A stretch of DNA of 39,577 nt from Entamoeba histolytica HM-1:IMSS (GCF_000208925.1 NW_001915011.1:1-39577); one strand, 5' to 3'; positions 20,256 through 29,926 are shown, counted from the stretch's first letter. Numbers and translations are program-made. Notes: a model not told the origin generated them from the letters alone.

Positions 20256-21665
20256 TTACATTAATGCATCAACAGATGAATTAAGTAACTTAATCATCAT
20301 CTGTTTTCTTTTTTCAATAAGATGTCTTTGAGAAGAGTCTTGACATTTTCCCATTTTTTTAAGTAAAAACAGATGAATGCTTTTTCTAATTTTCAATGAA
20401 TCAACGTCTTTTAAAGTGATAAGTTTTGTAAAGACATTTGTAACATTTTCCATTGACTCATCTCCTAAAACTCTTTGTAAAACAGTTCTTGCAAAGACAG
20501 TTTCCATAGTAGTTGGTGTAATTAAATTAATTCCTTTTAAAACTCTTAATCCAAGAAAGTCTTTTGAAATTAATACACCAAGAAGTGTTGCCCAATTAAT
20601 GACAGCTCTTGCACCATATTTTTCTAAGTCTTTCATTCTTTCATAAAATGCAATTTGAAAAGTAAATTTATTTGCTTTAGACTTTTGAATAATTTGTTCT
20701 GCAATAAGTTCAAAATATTTATTATAAGTTTTTGATTGTCCTAAACAATACATTAAAACAAATACAACTTCTCTTTCTTGTTCTCTATGAAGTCCAAGTT
20801 GAAGTATTCTTTGATATCCATCAACATAATCCATTGCACCCATTAATGCAATAAAAATTGCTTTTCTAAGTTCAGTATTCATATGATGTTCTCTTGCTTT
20901 TGCAACTGTTTCACTTTCTCCTTGATTTGTTAATGCTGTAACAAACATTTCTGAATGTGCAGAACCAGCTTCCCACCATTTATTTGTTTTATCAGTTATA
21001 TTTTGTAGTCCAACACTTAATTCAAATCCTTTAGTAACTCCATATTTTTTCCAAACAATTCCAATAATTTTTTTATATCTTTCAAGTACAACTTCATTCT
21101 TACCAACTAATTTATTATTCTTTAAATCATTTAAACTTTCAATTACAAATTTCTCTTTTACACTAAGTTCTTTCCCTTTTATTACTTCATTAACTTTTAT
21201 TAACATTTCTCTTAAACATCTTGGATTTTCACTTCTTATTTTATTTCCTCCATTTTGAATTATTGCCATAACTATATCAAAGTTATTCTTTTCAATAGAT
21301 TCCATTAATAATTCAACTAATAGTTTTTCATCAATTACTTTCATATAATATAATCCACATAAAAATACTGCCACTGATCCTGTTGGTGGTTCTTGAAATA
21401 GTTGTTGAAGTAATTCTCCACAAATTCCAATTTCTACTGCACCAGATATTCCTGAAATAAATGCAGATAATAATAACACTTGTTCTGTTAAATCTGACAT
21501 AACATTAATTGTTTTTATACAACAAGTAATAATAGCTTGTGTAACAAAAGCTTTTGGATATTGTTGATAATACCCACTCACTGTTCCAATAATTCCTTCT
21601 AATGTACCTTCAGAAATTCTATTTAATTGTCCACGTACAAATCTCAAAACTTCTTGTTCGCTCAT
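20256..21665 (-). CDS. NOM1/Sgd1-like MIF4G-MA3 nucleolar protein
   Basis: A 469-aa protein combining an N-terminal MIF4G-type helical repeat (about 5-185) and a C-terminal MA3 domain (about 262-380). The hallmark of the NOM1/Sgd1 group is the NKWWEAGSAHS segment (228-238) between them, matching the conserved WW-x-x-GSA block. These proteins act in the nucleolus in 18S rRNA/40S subunit assembly and can recruit eIF4A-like helicases. Animal and yeast members have a long acidic/basic N-terminal extension; here the protein starts almost at the MIF4G domain (MSEQEVLRFVRGQL). This ATG is the only plausible start. The compact form may mark a minimal version. Confidence 0.87.
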   Translation of the reverse strand: MSEQEVLRFVRGQLNRISEGTLEGIIGTVSGYYQQYPKAFVTQAIITCCIKTINVMSDLTEQVLLLSAFISGISGAVEIGICGELLQQLFQEPPTGSVAVFLCGLYYMKVIDEKLLVELLMESIEKNNFDIVMAIIQNGGNKIRSENPRCLREMLIKVNEVIKGKELSVKEKFVIESLNDLKNNKLVGKNEVVLERYKKIIGIVWKKYGVTKGFELSVGLQNITDKTNKWWEAGSAHSEMFVTALTNQGESETVAKAREHHMNTELRKAIFIALMGAMDYVDGYQRILQLGLHREQEREVVFVLMYCLGQSKTYNKYFELIAEQIIQKSKANKFTFQIAFYERMKDLEKYGARAVINWATLLGVLISKDFLGLRVLKGINLITPTTMETVFARTVLQRVLGDESMENVTNVFTKLITLKDVDSLKIRKSIHLFLLKKMGKCQDSSQRHLIEKRKQMMIKLLNSSVDALM

Positions 21666-21857
21666 AATGTGAAAGATATTTGATTATTCATAGAACAACA
21701 AAATTTTATAATTAAACCCTAAAATAAAAAAACAAAATTTTTTTTTAAGAAAAAAATAATTTAATATCCAAAAAATGTTATACGAAGATTTAAAATCAAT
21801 ACATTCCTTTGAATTTTTATACTCAAAAGAAATTCATTTCTAACTACTTTTTCTCTT

Positions 21858-23273
21858 CTACCTTTTTAAAATAATACACCTTAATAAAAATGAACATCTT
21901 TGTTGAATAAAAGATATTTTTTGTTCTTGACTTAATTTCATAACTTGAGTTAAAACATAATTAATACAATCATTTTGAACATATCCTTCAAAATAACATA
22001 ATCCACATCGTTCCATTTCTTTTAATAAACATACATCACAACTTCTTTCCCATCCATCTTTATACATTAATTCAAGTTCAAATGGTAATTCATATGATCC
22101 TTTTCTCACTTGATTTAGTACATATTTTAATGCTGTATAGGAATAAATTTGATTTCTAATATGTAATGGACATGTTTGAAATAATTCAGGTTTCATTATA
22201 TAATCTTTTACTATTTTCTTGACAACTTGTTTTGAGTATTGTGTAAATGCATCATCTGGCCAACATTCTACAAATGCTCCAAACATCATAAAATATTTTT
22301 CATAGACTTCAAATATATTTTGATTAAATGAAATTGGTTGTCCTATTTGTGGTTGTTGAATTGTTCGGTTTATTTGAAGTGGTTCTTGTCTATAAAACAT
22401 CTCTGGTTGTTGAACAACAGAAGGAAATGAAGTATTAAATGTAGACATTCTTTTAGGTGCTGATGGTTGAAGAGGTTGTTGTGGATAAACATTAAGAATT
22501 TCTTCTCTTTTATAATGATTAAGATTTTGATTTAAAGGCATTCGTTGTTGTTCTCTAGAAATATCTCTAGGTACATCTCGTGTTGTTTCACATTCAATTG
22601 AAGATGATGTACGACAAGATTCTCTTTCTTTAATAATATCACGAACAATATGTTGGAAAGTTCTTTTCTGAGATGAATTAGATTTTTGTGTTGGACCTGT
22701 TGTTTGTATAGGAAGTGGTGGTTGTAATAATCCAATTGTTTCTTTTTGGTTTCTTTGTTTTGGAAAAGTTGTTGTAGAAGATAAGTCTTTTTGTAGACTT
22801 TTTCTTTCTTTTTCTGATTTTGATCGCCCAATTTTTATTTTATCATCTTTCTTAGGAAAAGCAACAGGTGGTTGAAGTAGTTCAATTGAAGATGAATAGT
22901 CTGATTGTTCTTTAGTATTTTTTTGGTTAAAAATATCTTTAATTCCATTTGTCTTAGGGTTGTCGTTTTTGTTTGTAAATGACTTTTCTTGATGATGAGA
23001 TTGATTCTTTTTTTTTGTTTGGTCATTTATTTTTTTTTCTGGTTCATTGAATGTATTTGTAGTAGGTTGTATTGGTGGTGTTGTTAGATGGTCATTTCCT
23101 GTAAATGTTTGTTTCTCTTGGATTAGTTCCATAGTTTTTTCTTTTTTATCAATTTTTAGTGTTTCTTCAGAACAATGACTCTTACTAGGTGTTGAATTCT
23201 CAACAGAGGTAAATTCATTGTTTGTTTCTTCATCAGTCAAAGTGTATGAATCATCCTTTTCCTGGTCACTCAT
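21858..23273 (-). CDS. Orphan protein with disordered N-half and Cys-pair domain
   Basis: No family recognised. The ATG at 23273 (MSDQEKDDSYTL, 471 aa) is preferred; an in-frame ATG at 23321 would add a Lys-rich stretch lying in the leader. The first 310 residues are low-complexity and disordered: Ser/Thr/Lys/Gln/Pro-rich with repeated LLQPP-type motifs (SSIELLQPPVAFP, TIGLLQPPLPIQT). From about 320 an ordered helical region follows (VYEKYFMMFGAFVECW...). Near the end is CDVCLLKEMERCGLC, a CX2C-X7-CX2C arrangement able to bind zinc, then a helix to the C-terminus. No signal peptide is present. A scaffold or nuclear regulator is possible but unproven. Confidence 0.75.
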   Translation of the reverse strand: MSDQEKDDSYTLTDEETNNEFTSVENSTPSKSHCSEETLKIDKKEKTMELIQEKQTFTGNDHLTTPPIQPTTNTFNEPEKKINDQTKKKNQSHHQEKSFTNKNDNPKTNGIKDIFNQKNTKEQSDYSSSIELLQPPVAFPKKDDKIKIGRSKSEKERKSLQKDLSSTTTFPKQRNQKETIGLLQPPLPIQTTGPTQKSNSSQKRTFQHIVRDIIKERESCRTSSSIECETTRDVPRDISREQQRMPLNQNLNHYKREEILNVYPQQPLQPSAPKRMSTFNTSFPSVVQQPEMFYRQEPLQINRTIQQPQIGQPISFNQNIFEVYEKYFMMFGAFVECWPDDAFTQYSKQVVKKIVKDYIMKPELFQTCPLHIRNQIYSYTALKYVLNQVRKGSYELPFELELMYKDGWERSCDVCLLKEMERCGLCYFEGYVQNDCINYVLTQVMKLSQEQKISFIQQRCSFLLRCIILKR

Positions 23274-23508
23274 CTTTCTATTTTTATAGATTTTTTGTTT
23301 TAGTTTTGTTCTTTTCTTCAACAGTATTTATAGATATAAAGAATATTCCAAGTTATTTTTAGATAGTATTATCTTTAAAGGATTTTTTCTATTAATAAAC
23401 CAGATAATTTTAGAAAAGGAGTTATTGATTAAGATTAAGAAGTTAAAAAAAATAGAAAGGTCAGAAGATAATACTTCAATAAAAGATATAAACTAATAGA
23501 CTTAATAA

Positions 23509-25059
23509 TTAATTCAATTCCATTTGATTGTTATCATCTTCCCAATACTTTTCAATTTCTGCAATAAGTTCTTGATTTTCTACACTTAAAATACAGTCTT
23601 CTTTCATACCATCTAATAACCCAACACAATTACTTTCTTCTAACATTGTTTGATAACAATTAAATCCATGAAAATGACTTTCTTTTTCTCCAACCTCAAG
23701 GATTTTTATGATTATTTTCAAAGTATAAAATAAGATATCATATGTTCCACTATATGAAATAGAAAGTATTCTATAAAATGAATCAAATATATCAATATTT
23801 AATATTTTATTCATAACATCTTCATCAATAACAGCAAGAACATTAATTAATACCCATCCTGCTTCAATAACAATATCATGATTTGGTGATGTATTTATTT
23901 CAACAAGAATATTTTTAAATAATTTACTATTTACAATGAGTAAACCAACATTTCCTTGTTTACATGCAACAATATTTGCTAAACAATACATGAGAATTGG
24001 AGTAATTTTATCAGTTATATAATCTGAAATTGTTATTATTTCATTTATAAATCCATTATTTACTAATTCTTGTGCAAATGTATTATCATTTAAAATCAAA
24101 GTTCCAATACATTGTAATACTACTATCATTAATTCTTCATTTCCACTTTTAATTCCTTTAATAAAAAGTGGTAAAAGTGGTTGTTTTAATTCTTGACAAT
24201 AAATTGATTCTTCACATAAATAATCCAATCCAAGTAATGCTTGTGATACAATTGTTGAATCATTCATTGTTGCTGCATGGATAAGATATTCAATAAAATG
24301 AGTAACTATAGAATATGATGGTTTTGGTGTAAATGAACATAAATTAGAGATTAGTCTTGTACATTCAACAAACATTGCTTGTTCTGTATTATCTCTAATA
24401 AGACATAATAATACATTAATTATTCTATTCATTACTTCATCTCTTAATTTTACATTTTCTGATGCTAAATTTGCAAATACCCAACAAATATCTCTTTTAA
24501 ATTGATTTGTTAACATAAATGGAAGAAGTTGTTCAATAACTCCAAGTTGAATCATTTTTATTATTTGTTGTGTATTTCCTGAACTTACATTAACTAATAT
24601 ATAAAGTATATTCATTTTAACTTCATTATCAATAGCTTTTTGAAATATTTGTAACATACGAGGAATAGTTATTGTCATAAGTATCATATCAAATAATCTT
24701 GTTTCAAATTCATTTGAAACTTCTGGTGCTTTTTTAACAATTTCTTTTAACATTTTAATACTTTGAATTATAATTTCATAATTATCACTTTGAATTCCAT
24801 TAAAAAGTAATTGTATTTGTTTATCATTTACGTTAAAATATGTTTCTTCTGATTTTAGGTTTATTTTCTTTATTTCTTCTTCTTCTTTTTCATTATTTTT
24901 TCTTTTTAATTCTAATAATTGTCTTCTTTTATTTTGTCTTAATGTTGAATGTATTGAATAACTATTATTACATACATCTGTTAAACTTTGTGAACTTTTT
25001 CTATACATTCCTTTTATTTTGTTTTTACTAGTTTTTAGTTTGTGTTTTTTGAATAACAT
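23509..25059 (-). CDS. Importin-alpha-like armadillo protein
   Basis: A 516-aa protein with a basic N-terminus followed by armadillo repeats. Residues about 40-60 (TLRQNKRRQLLELKRKNNEK) look like the importin-beta-binding segment. About 75-480 form a helical superhelix with Arm signatures such as LGVIEQLLPFML, RDICWVFANLAS and LQCIGTLILNDN; W-x-x-x-N positions typical of NLS binding appear at CWVFAN and probably AGWVLIN. It would carry nuclear proteins with importin beta. The sequence diverges from canonical importin alpha, with several W/N positions missing. The start could be Met18 (25008) instead of Met1. The gene is head-to-head with the phosphotransferase, with only 85 bp between ATGs. 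Confidence 0.83.
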   Translation of the reverse strand: MLFKKHKLKTSKNKIKGMYRKSSQSLTDVCNNSYSIHSTLRQNKRRQLLELKRKNNEKEEEEIKKINLKSEETYFNVNDKQIQLLFNGIQSDNYEIIIQSIKMLKEIVKKAPEVSNEFETRLFDMILMTITIPRMLQIFQKAIDNEVKMNILYILVNVSSGNTQQIIKMIQLGVIEQLLPFMLTNQFKRDICWVFANLASENVKLRDEVMNRIINVLLCLIRDNTEQAMFVECTRLISNLCSFTPKPSYSIVTHFIEYLIHAATMNDSTIVSQALLGLDYLCEESIYCQELKQPLLPLFIKGIKSGNEELMIVVLQCIGTLILNDNTFAQELVNNGFINEIITISDYITDKITPILMYCLANIVACKQGNVGLLIVNSKLFKNILVEINTSPNHDIVIEAGWVLINVLAVIDEDVMNKILNIDIFDSFYRILSISYSGTYDILFYTLKIIIKILEVGEKESHFHGFNCYQTMLEESNCVGLLDGMKEDCILSVENQELIAEIEKYWEDDNNQMELN

Positions 25060-25144
25060 AATTTTATATTTTTTAATTTGTTGAACTTGAAAATTTTGTT
25101 GAATTATGTTCTAAATAAATCATTTTTTAAGTGAAAAGACAGAG

Positions 25145-26335
25145 ATGTATTGTTTCAACGATGATCTTTATTTCACAAAAAAGAATACAGAAAAACTTCA
25201 TCAACATAAATATTCATGCATTGATCATTCATTATTGAATAATTACATTTTTAATAGTTTGTATTTTCTTTTACTTTTATAAAAAATGTTATTATATTTC
25301 TTCTTATTATTAAATATATTTATTCTTTTAGAATATTTATACCAACCAATTCTAACCTATTTAATACCAAGAAATTTAGCTCCAAATATTATTAGTATTT
25401 TAGGATTAATTTCATGTCTTCTAGCTTTGATTGTGCATTATCTTAATATTTTTGGACGATATGAATATGTATTAATTGGGATTTTACTATTTTTATATCA
25501 ATTATTTGATAGTTTAGATGGAATGCAAGCAAGAAGAACAAAATCTTCAAGTGCATTAGGAGAACTTGTTGATCATGGTATTGATGCATTTACATCAGGA
25601 TTAATTATTGTTATTTTAACTCGACAATGTGGAATGAATCAAACACAACAAATGATTTTAATACTTGAATGTTATATAGTTTTTTATATGAATCATTTTA
25701 TTGTATATTTTGAAGGTAAATTAGAATTTGGATATATATTAAATCCAACTGAAGCATTATGTGTATTAATTCTTTATCAAATAACTAGAACAATTTTTAA
25801 TTTAACTCCATCAATTTTTCAAACAACAAAATTAGGAAATTTATCATTAAATACATTTATTGTTATTATACTTAGTATATTTGCTTTACTTAATGTTATT
25901 ACTATTTTAGTTAAGGTAAGAAATTATTCTAATTTAATTAAAACAATTTATCCATTTATGATTATTCTTCTTCTTGCTTTATTTATTATGATGAAAAAAA
26001 CTAATTCATCAATTCTTCTTCAACTTAAAATGTTTACTGCAATATTATTATTAACTCATTATATTCAACTTTTTATTGCTCATTATATTCTTCAAATAGA
26101 TCGTCCAGGAATTGGCTTTTTATATTCTACTTTTATGTTATTTTCTAATTTTTATCTTGTGAATATTTCTAATGTTAATTTGATTACTGGTAACTTAACT
26201 GGAATAGACTCATTTTCAACACTTATTTTAATAGTATTTGGATTTAGTTTTGCATTTTTATCAGAATTATCATTGGTCATTAATGTGTTTATTGTGTTCA
26301 GTAAAGTTTTAAGACTCCATCCATTTACTATTTGA
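25145..26335 (+). CDS. Ethanolamine/choline phosphotransferase (two exons)
   Basis: Exons 25145-25256 and 25332-26335 join to 371 aa. The enzyme uses CDP-ethanolamine or CDP-choline and diacylglycerol to make PE or PC in the ER. The CDP-alcohol motif DG-x2-AR-x8-G-x3-D-x3-D is complete in exon 2 (DGMQAR...GELVDHGID). PRNLAPNIISILGL and about eight TM helices follow the family plan. Exon 1 (MYCFNDDLYFTKKN...) ends HKYSCIDHSLLNNYIFN and, across the splice, continues KYLYQP, matching the family's Y-x-x-D-x-S-x-x-x-Y-x-x-x-P N-terminal motif. An ATG at 25286 lies inside the intron and would give a shortened, wrong start. PE versus PC specificity is not decided. Confidence 0.9.
25257..25331 (+). 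other. Intron of the phosphotransferase gene (75 nt)
   Basis: It begins GTTTGTATTTTC and ends TTCTTTTAG. It is translatable in the exon 2 frame, which hides it from simple ORF finding. The split codon A|AA gives Lys. Confidence 0.85.
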
Positions 26336-26417
26336 ATTATTTGGTCTTTTTTAAAGTGAAAAAAAAAGATAATTTTACTTATTATTCATTTATCGTTATT
26401 TAATTTGAAATATTCAT

Positions 26418-26792
26418 TTAAAACTCTTGTTCACTTAATAGCATATTTGGTATTCCATTATGAATTGGATAATGTCTTCCACAAACTGGACAAATTAATT
26501 CACCTTCAATAACTTGACAATCCATAACAACATCCCAAAGAGCTTGAAGAAATTGTTGATTTGTTTTCCAATCTTCTGGGAGAGTTGGTGGAACAGCTAA
26601 TCCAATATTTGCTGCACTAGTCACAAGTCCATTCCAATTTAATCGTTCTGATTCAACAAGTGAAATTAAAAAATCTGCATCAAGTGGTGTTGTTACTTTT
26701 TCAACTTTTTCTGCTGTAATTTTTAATGGAAAACTATTGATACCACATTGTCGTTTTGTACATATAAGAAGATTGTGTGTAAATAATTTCAT
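26418..26792 (-). CDS. TRM112: TRM112, methyltransferase activator
   Basis: A 124-aa zinc protein with the TRM112 plan: N-terminal MKLFTHNLLIC, zinc ligands C11, C16, C101 and C104 (CPVCGRHYPI), the helical insert LNWNGLVTSAANIGL...LPEDW, and the closing HNGIPNMLLSE. Length equals that of yeast and human proteins (about 125-135). TRM112 stabilises and activates several methyltransferases that act on tRNA, rRNA and release factor eRF1. It is divergent from the 90-aa gene over 144 bp. Confidence 0.93.
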   Translation of the reverse strand: MKLFTHNLLICTKRQCGINSFPLKITAEKVEKVTTPLDADFLISLVESERLNWNGLVTSAANIGLAVPPTLPEDWKTNQQFLQALWDVVMDCQVIEGELICPVCGRHYPIHNGIPNMLLSEQEF

Positions 26793-26936
26793 AATGTATT
26801 AATCAAAAGAGTACAAATAAAGTTAAATTTTATTTGAGATGAGTAGGGTTTTGAATTTAGTAATGATTAATTTTTCGATATATATAACGTAATTGATAGA
26901 AAGAAGAAACTCATTTAAAACTAGTATTACTAAGGT

Positions 26937-27255
26937 ATGGAAAGAGAACACAAAAACCAACTCGAAGAAATACAACAACAATATGATATGCATTTTGCAC
27001 ATGAACAATTAACATATAGATATTTTAAAGAAATGCAAGAAATTAGAAAAAAAGATAGAGTTTGTTGTTTTTATATAATATCAGAAAGATATTTTAATAT
27101 GTTAGCAACAAATGAAAAAGATGAATGAAGAAGAACGAATAGCTAGAGCTGAGACAATGTATCAATTAGAAGATGGTCAATATTTTATTAAAAATGGAAC
27201 TTTAATGTATAAGTTATCATCAAAAGATATTGTTGCTAAAGCATCTGTTCATTGA
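26937..27255 (+). CDS. Small coiled-coil orphan protein (two exons)
   Basis: Exons 26937-27059 and 27106-27255 give 90 aa. Exon 1 (MEREHKNQLEEIQQQYDMHF...) is a charged amphipathic helix. Exon 2 continues it (QQMKKMNEEERIARAET) and ends in a small beta-like part, YQLEDGQYFIKNGTLMYKL. Family not recognised. The intron begins GTTTGTTG and ends ATGTTAG, phase 0. An ATTTAAAA element about 20 nt ahead of the ATG is TATA-like. Without the splice, the frame would end at a TGA (27126-27128) shortly after the acceptor. The stop is only 87 bp before the start of the next gene. Confidence 0.72.
27060..27105 (+). other. Intron of the 90-aa gene (46 nt)
   Basis: It begins GTTTGTTGTTTT and ends AATATGTTAG. 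It is open in frame, so it is easily missed. Phase 0 between AGA and CAA. Confidence 0.75.
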
Positions 27256-27342
27256 ATTACTTGTTTTCCAGATTATTATGTTATTTCTCTTTGTTTTTTT
27301 TTGTCATCAAAAATACAATCTCATAAGATTTTATTCTTAAAA

Positions 27343-28986
27343 ATGAAATATAGTTTAGACTTTCCGTTTATTCAAAAAATATCTCAGTATTTATTTAATA
27401 TTAATGATTTATTGTCTTTTCAATTAGTTAGTAAAAAGTGTGGAAAGGTGTTTCTTTTTTCTTCTTGTTATCATTATCAACCCTTTAATTATGATATTTT
27501 CCAAACTGATTCAAAGGTTTATGATGAGTTTAGAATTAAAATGAAATTATTTCATAATTCCCCCATCATTGAACTTAATGAAATTACTCTTCAATTCATT
27601 GACTTAATTCCTTCATTTTCCTCAAAACGTTTTATACTTAATGGAAAAATAGTACAAGATAATGTACCTATTCAAATCCTTCAACAAACAATTGAATATT
27701 CAACTACTTGTTATCTTCCAGAAATTAGTTCAATGTCTTCAGTAACTAAAGTCAAAGGTTATTTACCAAAAGGAATGAGACTAATAGACTGGATGAGACG
27801 AGAAGATAAATTGAACTTTCTTTTTGTGATAAGTTATGATGACTCAGATGTCATTTTAGATGGTTTTGAACCAAACACCATTGCTAGCGAAATTGTAATA
27901 TTACTAAAGGGAGAAAAGAAACATCTCACACAGTATAACAACATTCCTCATTTGACTATTTGTCTTAATCATTTTAGTGAGCCGTATTACTCGAATGAAA
28001 TTGTTATGAAACAAGAAAATGGATTAATGCGAATGGTTGAACCTACTGATAGTATTTCTTTAAGAATGTTTTATGACATGTATTTGTTTACTTATGTTGT
28101 CATTCTGAAGTCAACTCGAAATGGTAAGATTCTTCATTTAGAAACATATAATATGGTAAAGAAAGTCATCAATTGTAATGTCCCACAACAACAACTAATA
28201 TTACCAAAAGACATGGATTATTTCGAAGGAGAATATTATCCACCTGAATGTCATTTGAAGGAATTAAAAGTCAACTTCTGTGATACTAACCAATCAATTG
28301 AACAATCAATTACATCACTAACATTAAATAGATTTGTTGACTATTATCAATTTCTACCAAACTATGCTCCTTTTAACTCTAGTCAACTAAAAACTTTACA
28401 ACTCATTAACAGTGAATTAAATCATTCACTGAAATATCTTAGTCAATTAACACAACTTGTTCTAATAGAATGCAATATCAATGTCCCAATCAATAACTTC
28501 TATCCATCTTCATTGAAACGGTTGTATTGTCAAAGAGAACAACTTCCTCATTGTTTAAATGTAGAAGAAATGATTATCATAAATTTGAATGACTCATTTA
28601 ATTCTTCTCATTGGCTTCAATCAAGTAATATCATATTTAGTGTTTACTTATTTACATTACTATTATTGTGGTTGTATTTCAATACACAAAGAATCTCAAT
28701 TGTTTTTCCATTAATAATTATTCTTCAACTCACTTTGATTCAATCATCTTGGAATAATAATCCATGTCGGTGTCTTAATTTGAATCAATACCATTATCTC
28801 CACCAACTAAGTATTTGGAATATTCAGGATGATATAATTCAATCAAACAACATTCAACTATTAGCAATATTTCATTCAACAAAATATATAAATTTAAAGT
28901 CAATCAAATCACTTAAGAGTGTGTTTTTGAAGCAAAGCCCATATGTAATTCCTCCACCATTTTGTAAGTCATATATTTTGAATTAG
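27343..28986 (+). CDS. F-box-like/leucine-rich orphan protein
   Basis: A 547-aa protein starting at the ATG at 27343 (MKYSLDFPFIQKISQYLF). The frame is open 14 codons further up but has no earlier ATG. Residues about 5-40 (FPFIQKISQYLFNINDLLSF, then QLVSKKC) resemble an F-box: a short helix, hydrophobic positions, and a final VSKKCGK. The middle is irregular. From about 300 onward, degenerate leucine-rich segments appear (SLKTLQLIN-type, LTQLVLIECNI). A hydrophobic run at about 428-470 (VYLFTLLLLWLYF...) could be a TM segment or buried LRRs. Similar lineage-specific families exist in amoebae, but the match here is by pattern only. No signal peptide is seen. Confidence 0.68.
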   Translation: MKYSLDFPFIQKISQYLFNINDLLSFQLVSKKCGKVFLFSSCYHYQPFNYDIFQTDSKVYDEFRIKMKLFHNSPIIELNEITLQFIDLIPSFSSKRFILNGKIVQDNVPIQILQQTIEYSTTCYLPEISSMSSVTKVKGYLPKGMRLIDWMRREDKLNFLFVISYDDSDVILDGFEPNTIASEIVILLKGEKKHLTQYNNIPHLTICLNHFSEPYYSNEIVMKQENGLMRMVEPTDSISLRMFYDMYLFTYVVILKSTRNGKILHLETYNMVKKVINCNVPQQQLILPKDMDYFEGEYYPPECHLKELKVNFCDTNQSIEQSITSLTLNRFVDYYQFLPNYAPFNSSQLKTLQLINSELNHSLKYLSQLTQLVLIECNINVPINNFYPSSLKRLYCQREQLPHCLNVEEMIIINLNDSFNSSHWLQSSNIIFSVYLFTLLLLWLYFNTQRISIVFPLIIILQLTLIQSSWNNNPCRCLNLNQYHYLHQLSIWNIQDDIIQSNNIQLLAIFHSTKYINLKSIKSLKSVFLKQSPYVIPPPFCKSYILN

Positions 28987-29419
28987 TTGTTTGTTTTTAA
29001 TAATAACTGTTTGGTAGTTATTCTTAAACAGCATGGATAAAAACTATTATTATTTTCAATGAACATAAAACAGAAAGAGTAAAAGAAAAATTGTAGCTCG
29101 CTGCTTCATCTAAGAATTTACATATATTCTGTTGACATTAACTAAAATATAACTCTACTTATCAACAGTATTAATAAATATAAGACTTTCTTACTTTGTT
29201 ATTCTTTGTTTTAGAAAAAAAAGATTTAGATAAACATTAACAAGGAGTATAATCACTTTACTACTTAAGAATGAGATAAATTAATAAAGAAATTTATGAA
29301 ATGAAACTTTATTACTTGAAAATTATTTTCACTGGTTTATAAACATTGTATTGATAATAATTTATTAGGTGGGTGTTTTATAATAACTATAAAACAATAA
29401 AATATTATATTAGTTTATT
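28987..29419. other. Intergenic region between convergent genes
   Basis: About 430 bp holding the 3' ends of the F-box-like gene (+) and the Cys/Pro-rich gene (-). A short palindrome, AATAACTGTTTGGTAGTTATT, lies near 29003-29022. No gene is seen. Confidence 0.4.
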
Positions 29420-29926
29420 TTATTGCTGAGGAGGAGGTGGTGGTGCATAATAAGGTTGTTGAGGAGGGGGTGGTGGTTGTGTAAATTGGTCTGGAGGAAG
29501 TGGTGGTTGTGTAAATTGGTCTGGAGGAAGTGGTGGTTGTATATATTGGTCTGGAGGTGGCTGGACATATTGGTTTTGAATAGGATATCCTTGGTATGAT
29601 TGTTGTTGGTAACAATAGTTTTGCTGGGGATTTTCATAGCCATAATTTGGTTGGTTGATAGGTGTTTGTTGTAATTCTTGTTGATTACTTTGATTGTCCT
29701 TATTATCTGTTGGTTTGTCTTTCTCTTTATTTTCTTCTTCATCAGCAGAATGCTCGCTTTTATTAGAATGTTTCTTTTTGCTCTTTTTATTATCACAACA
29801 ATCACAACAATCACAACAATCGCAACAATCACATAAGTCACAGCAAGCGAGACAAAACTCTTCAAGCAGAGGTGCTATACAAATATCACAGAAACATTCG
29901 AAGCAAATTCCAATCAAATCACCCAT
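29420..29926 (-). CDS. Cys-rich, Pro/Gln-rich protein, probably lipid-anchored
   Basis: A 168-aa protein with three zones. The N-terminus (MGDLIGICFECFCDICIAPL) has a Gly2 context fitting N-myristoylation and is dense in Cys. It runs into a repeated Cys-Asp-Cys array (about 29-46), then a basic/acidic stretch with KKSKKKH. The second half is rich in Gln, Tyr and Pro and ends in proline runs, with PPDQFTQPPLP repeated. The plan suggests a membrane-anchored protein (myristate plus palmitate) with a flexible SH3/WW-binding tail, or a metal-binding array; both are inference. No known family was recognised. Confidence 0.68.
   Translation of the reverse strand: MGDLIGICFECFCDICIAPLLEEFCLACCDLCDCCDCCDCCDCCDNKKSKKKHSNKSEHSADEEENKEKDKPTDNKDNQSNQQELQQTPINQPNYGYENPQQNYCYQQQSYQGYPIQNQYVQPPPDQYIQPPLPPDQFTQPPLPPDQFTQPPPPPQQPYYAPPPPPQQ
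29471..29560 (-). repeat. 30-bp tandem repeat, three units, in coding sequence
   Basis: Units at 29471-29500, 29501-29530 and 29531-29560. The first two are identical and the third diverges. They encode the 10-residue repeat PPDQFTQPPL in the tail of the Cys/Pro-rich protein, so copy number can vary without breaking the frame. Confidence 0.8.
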
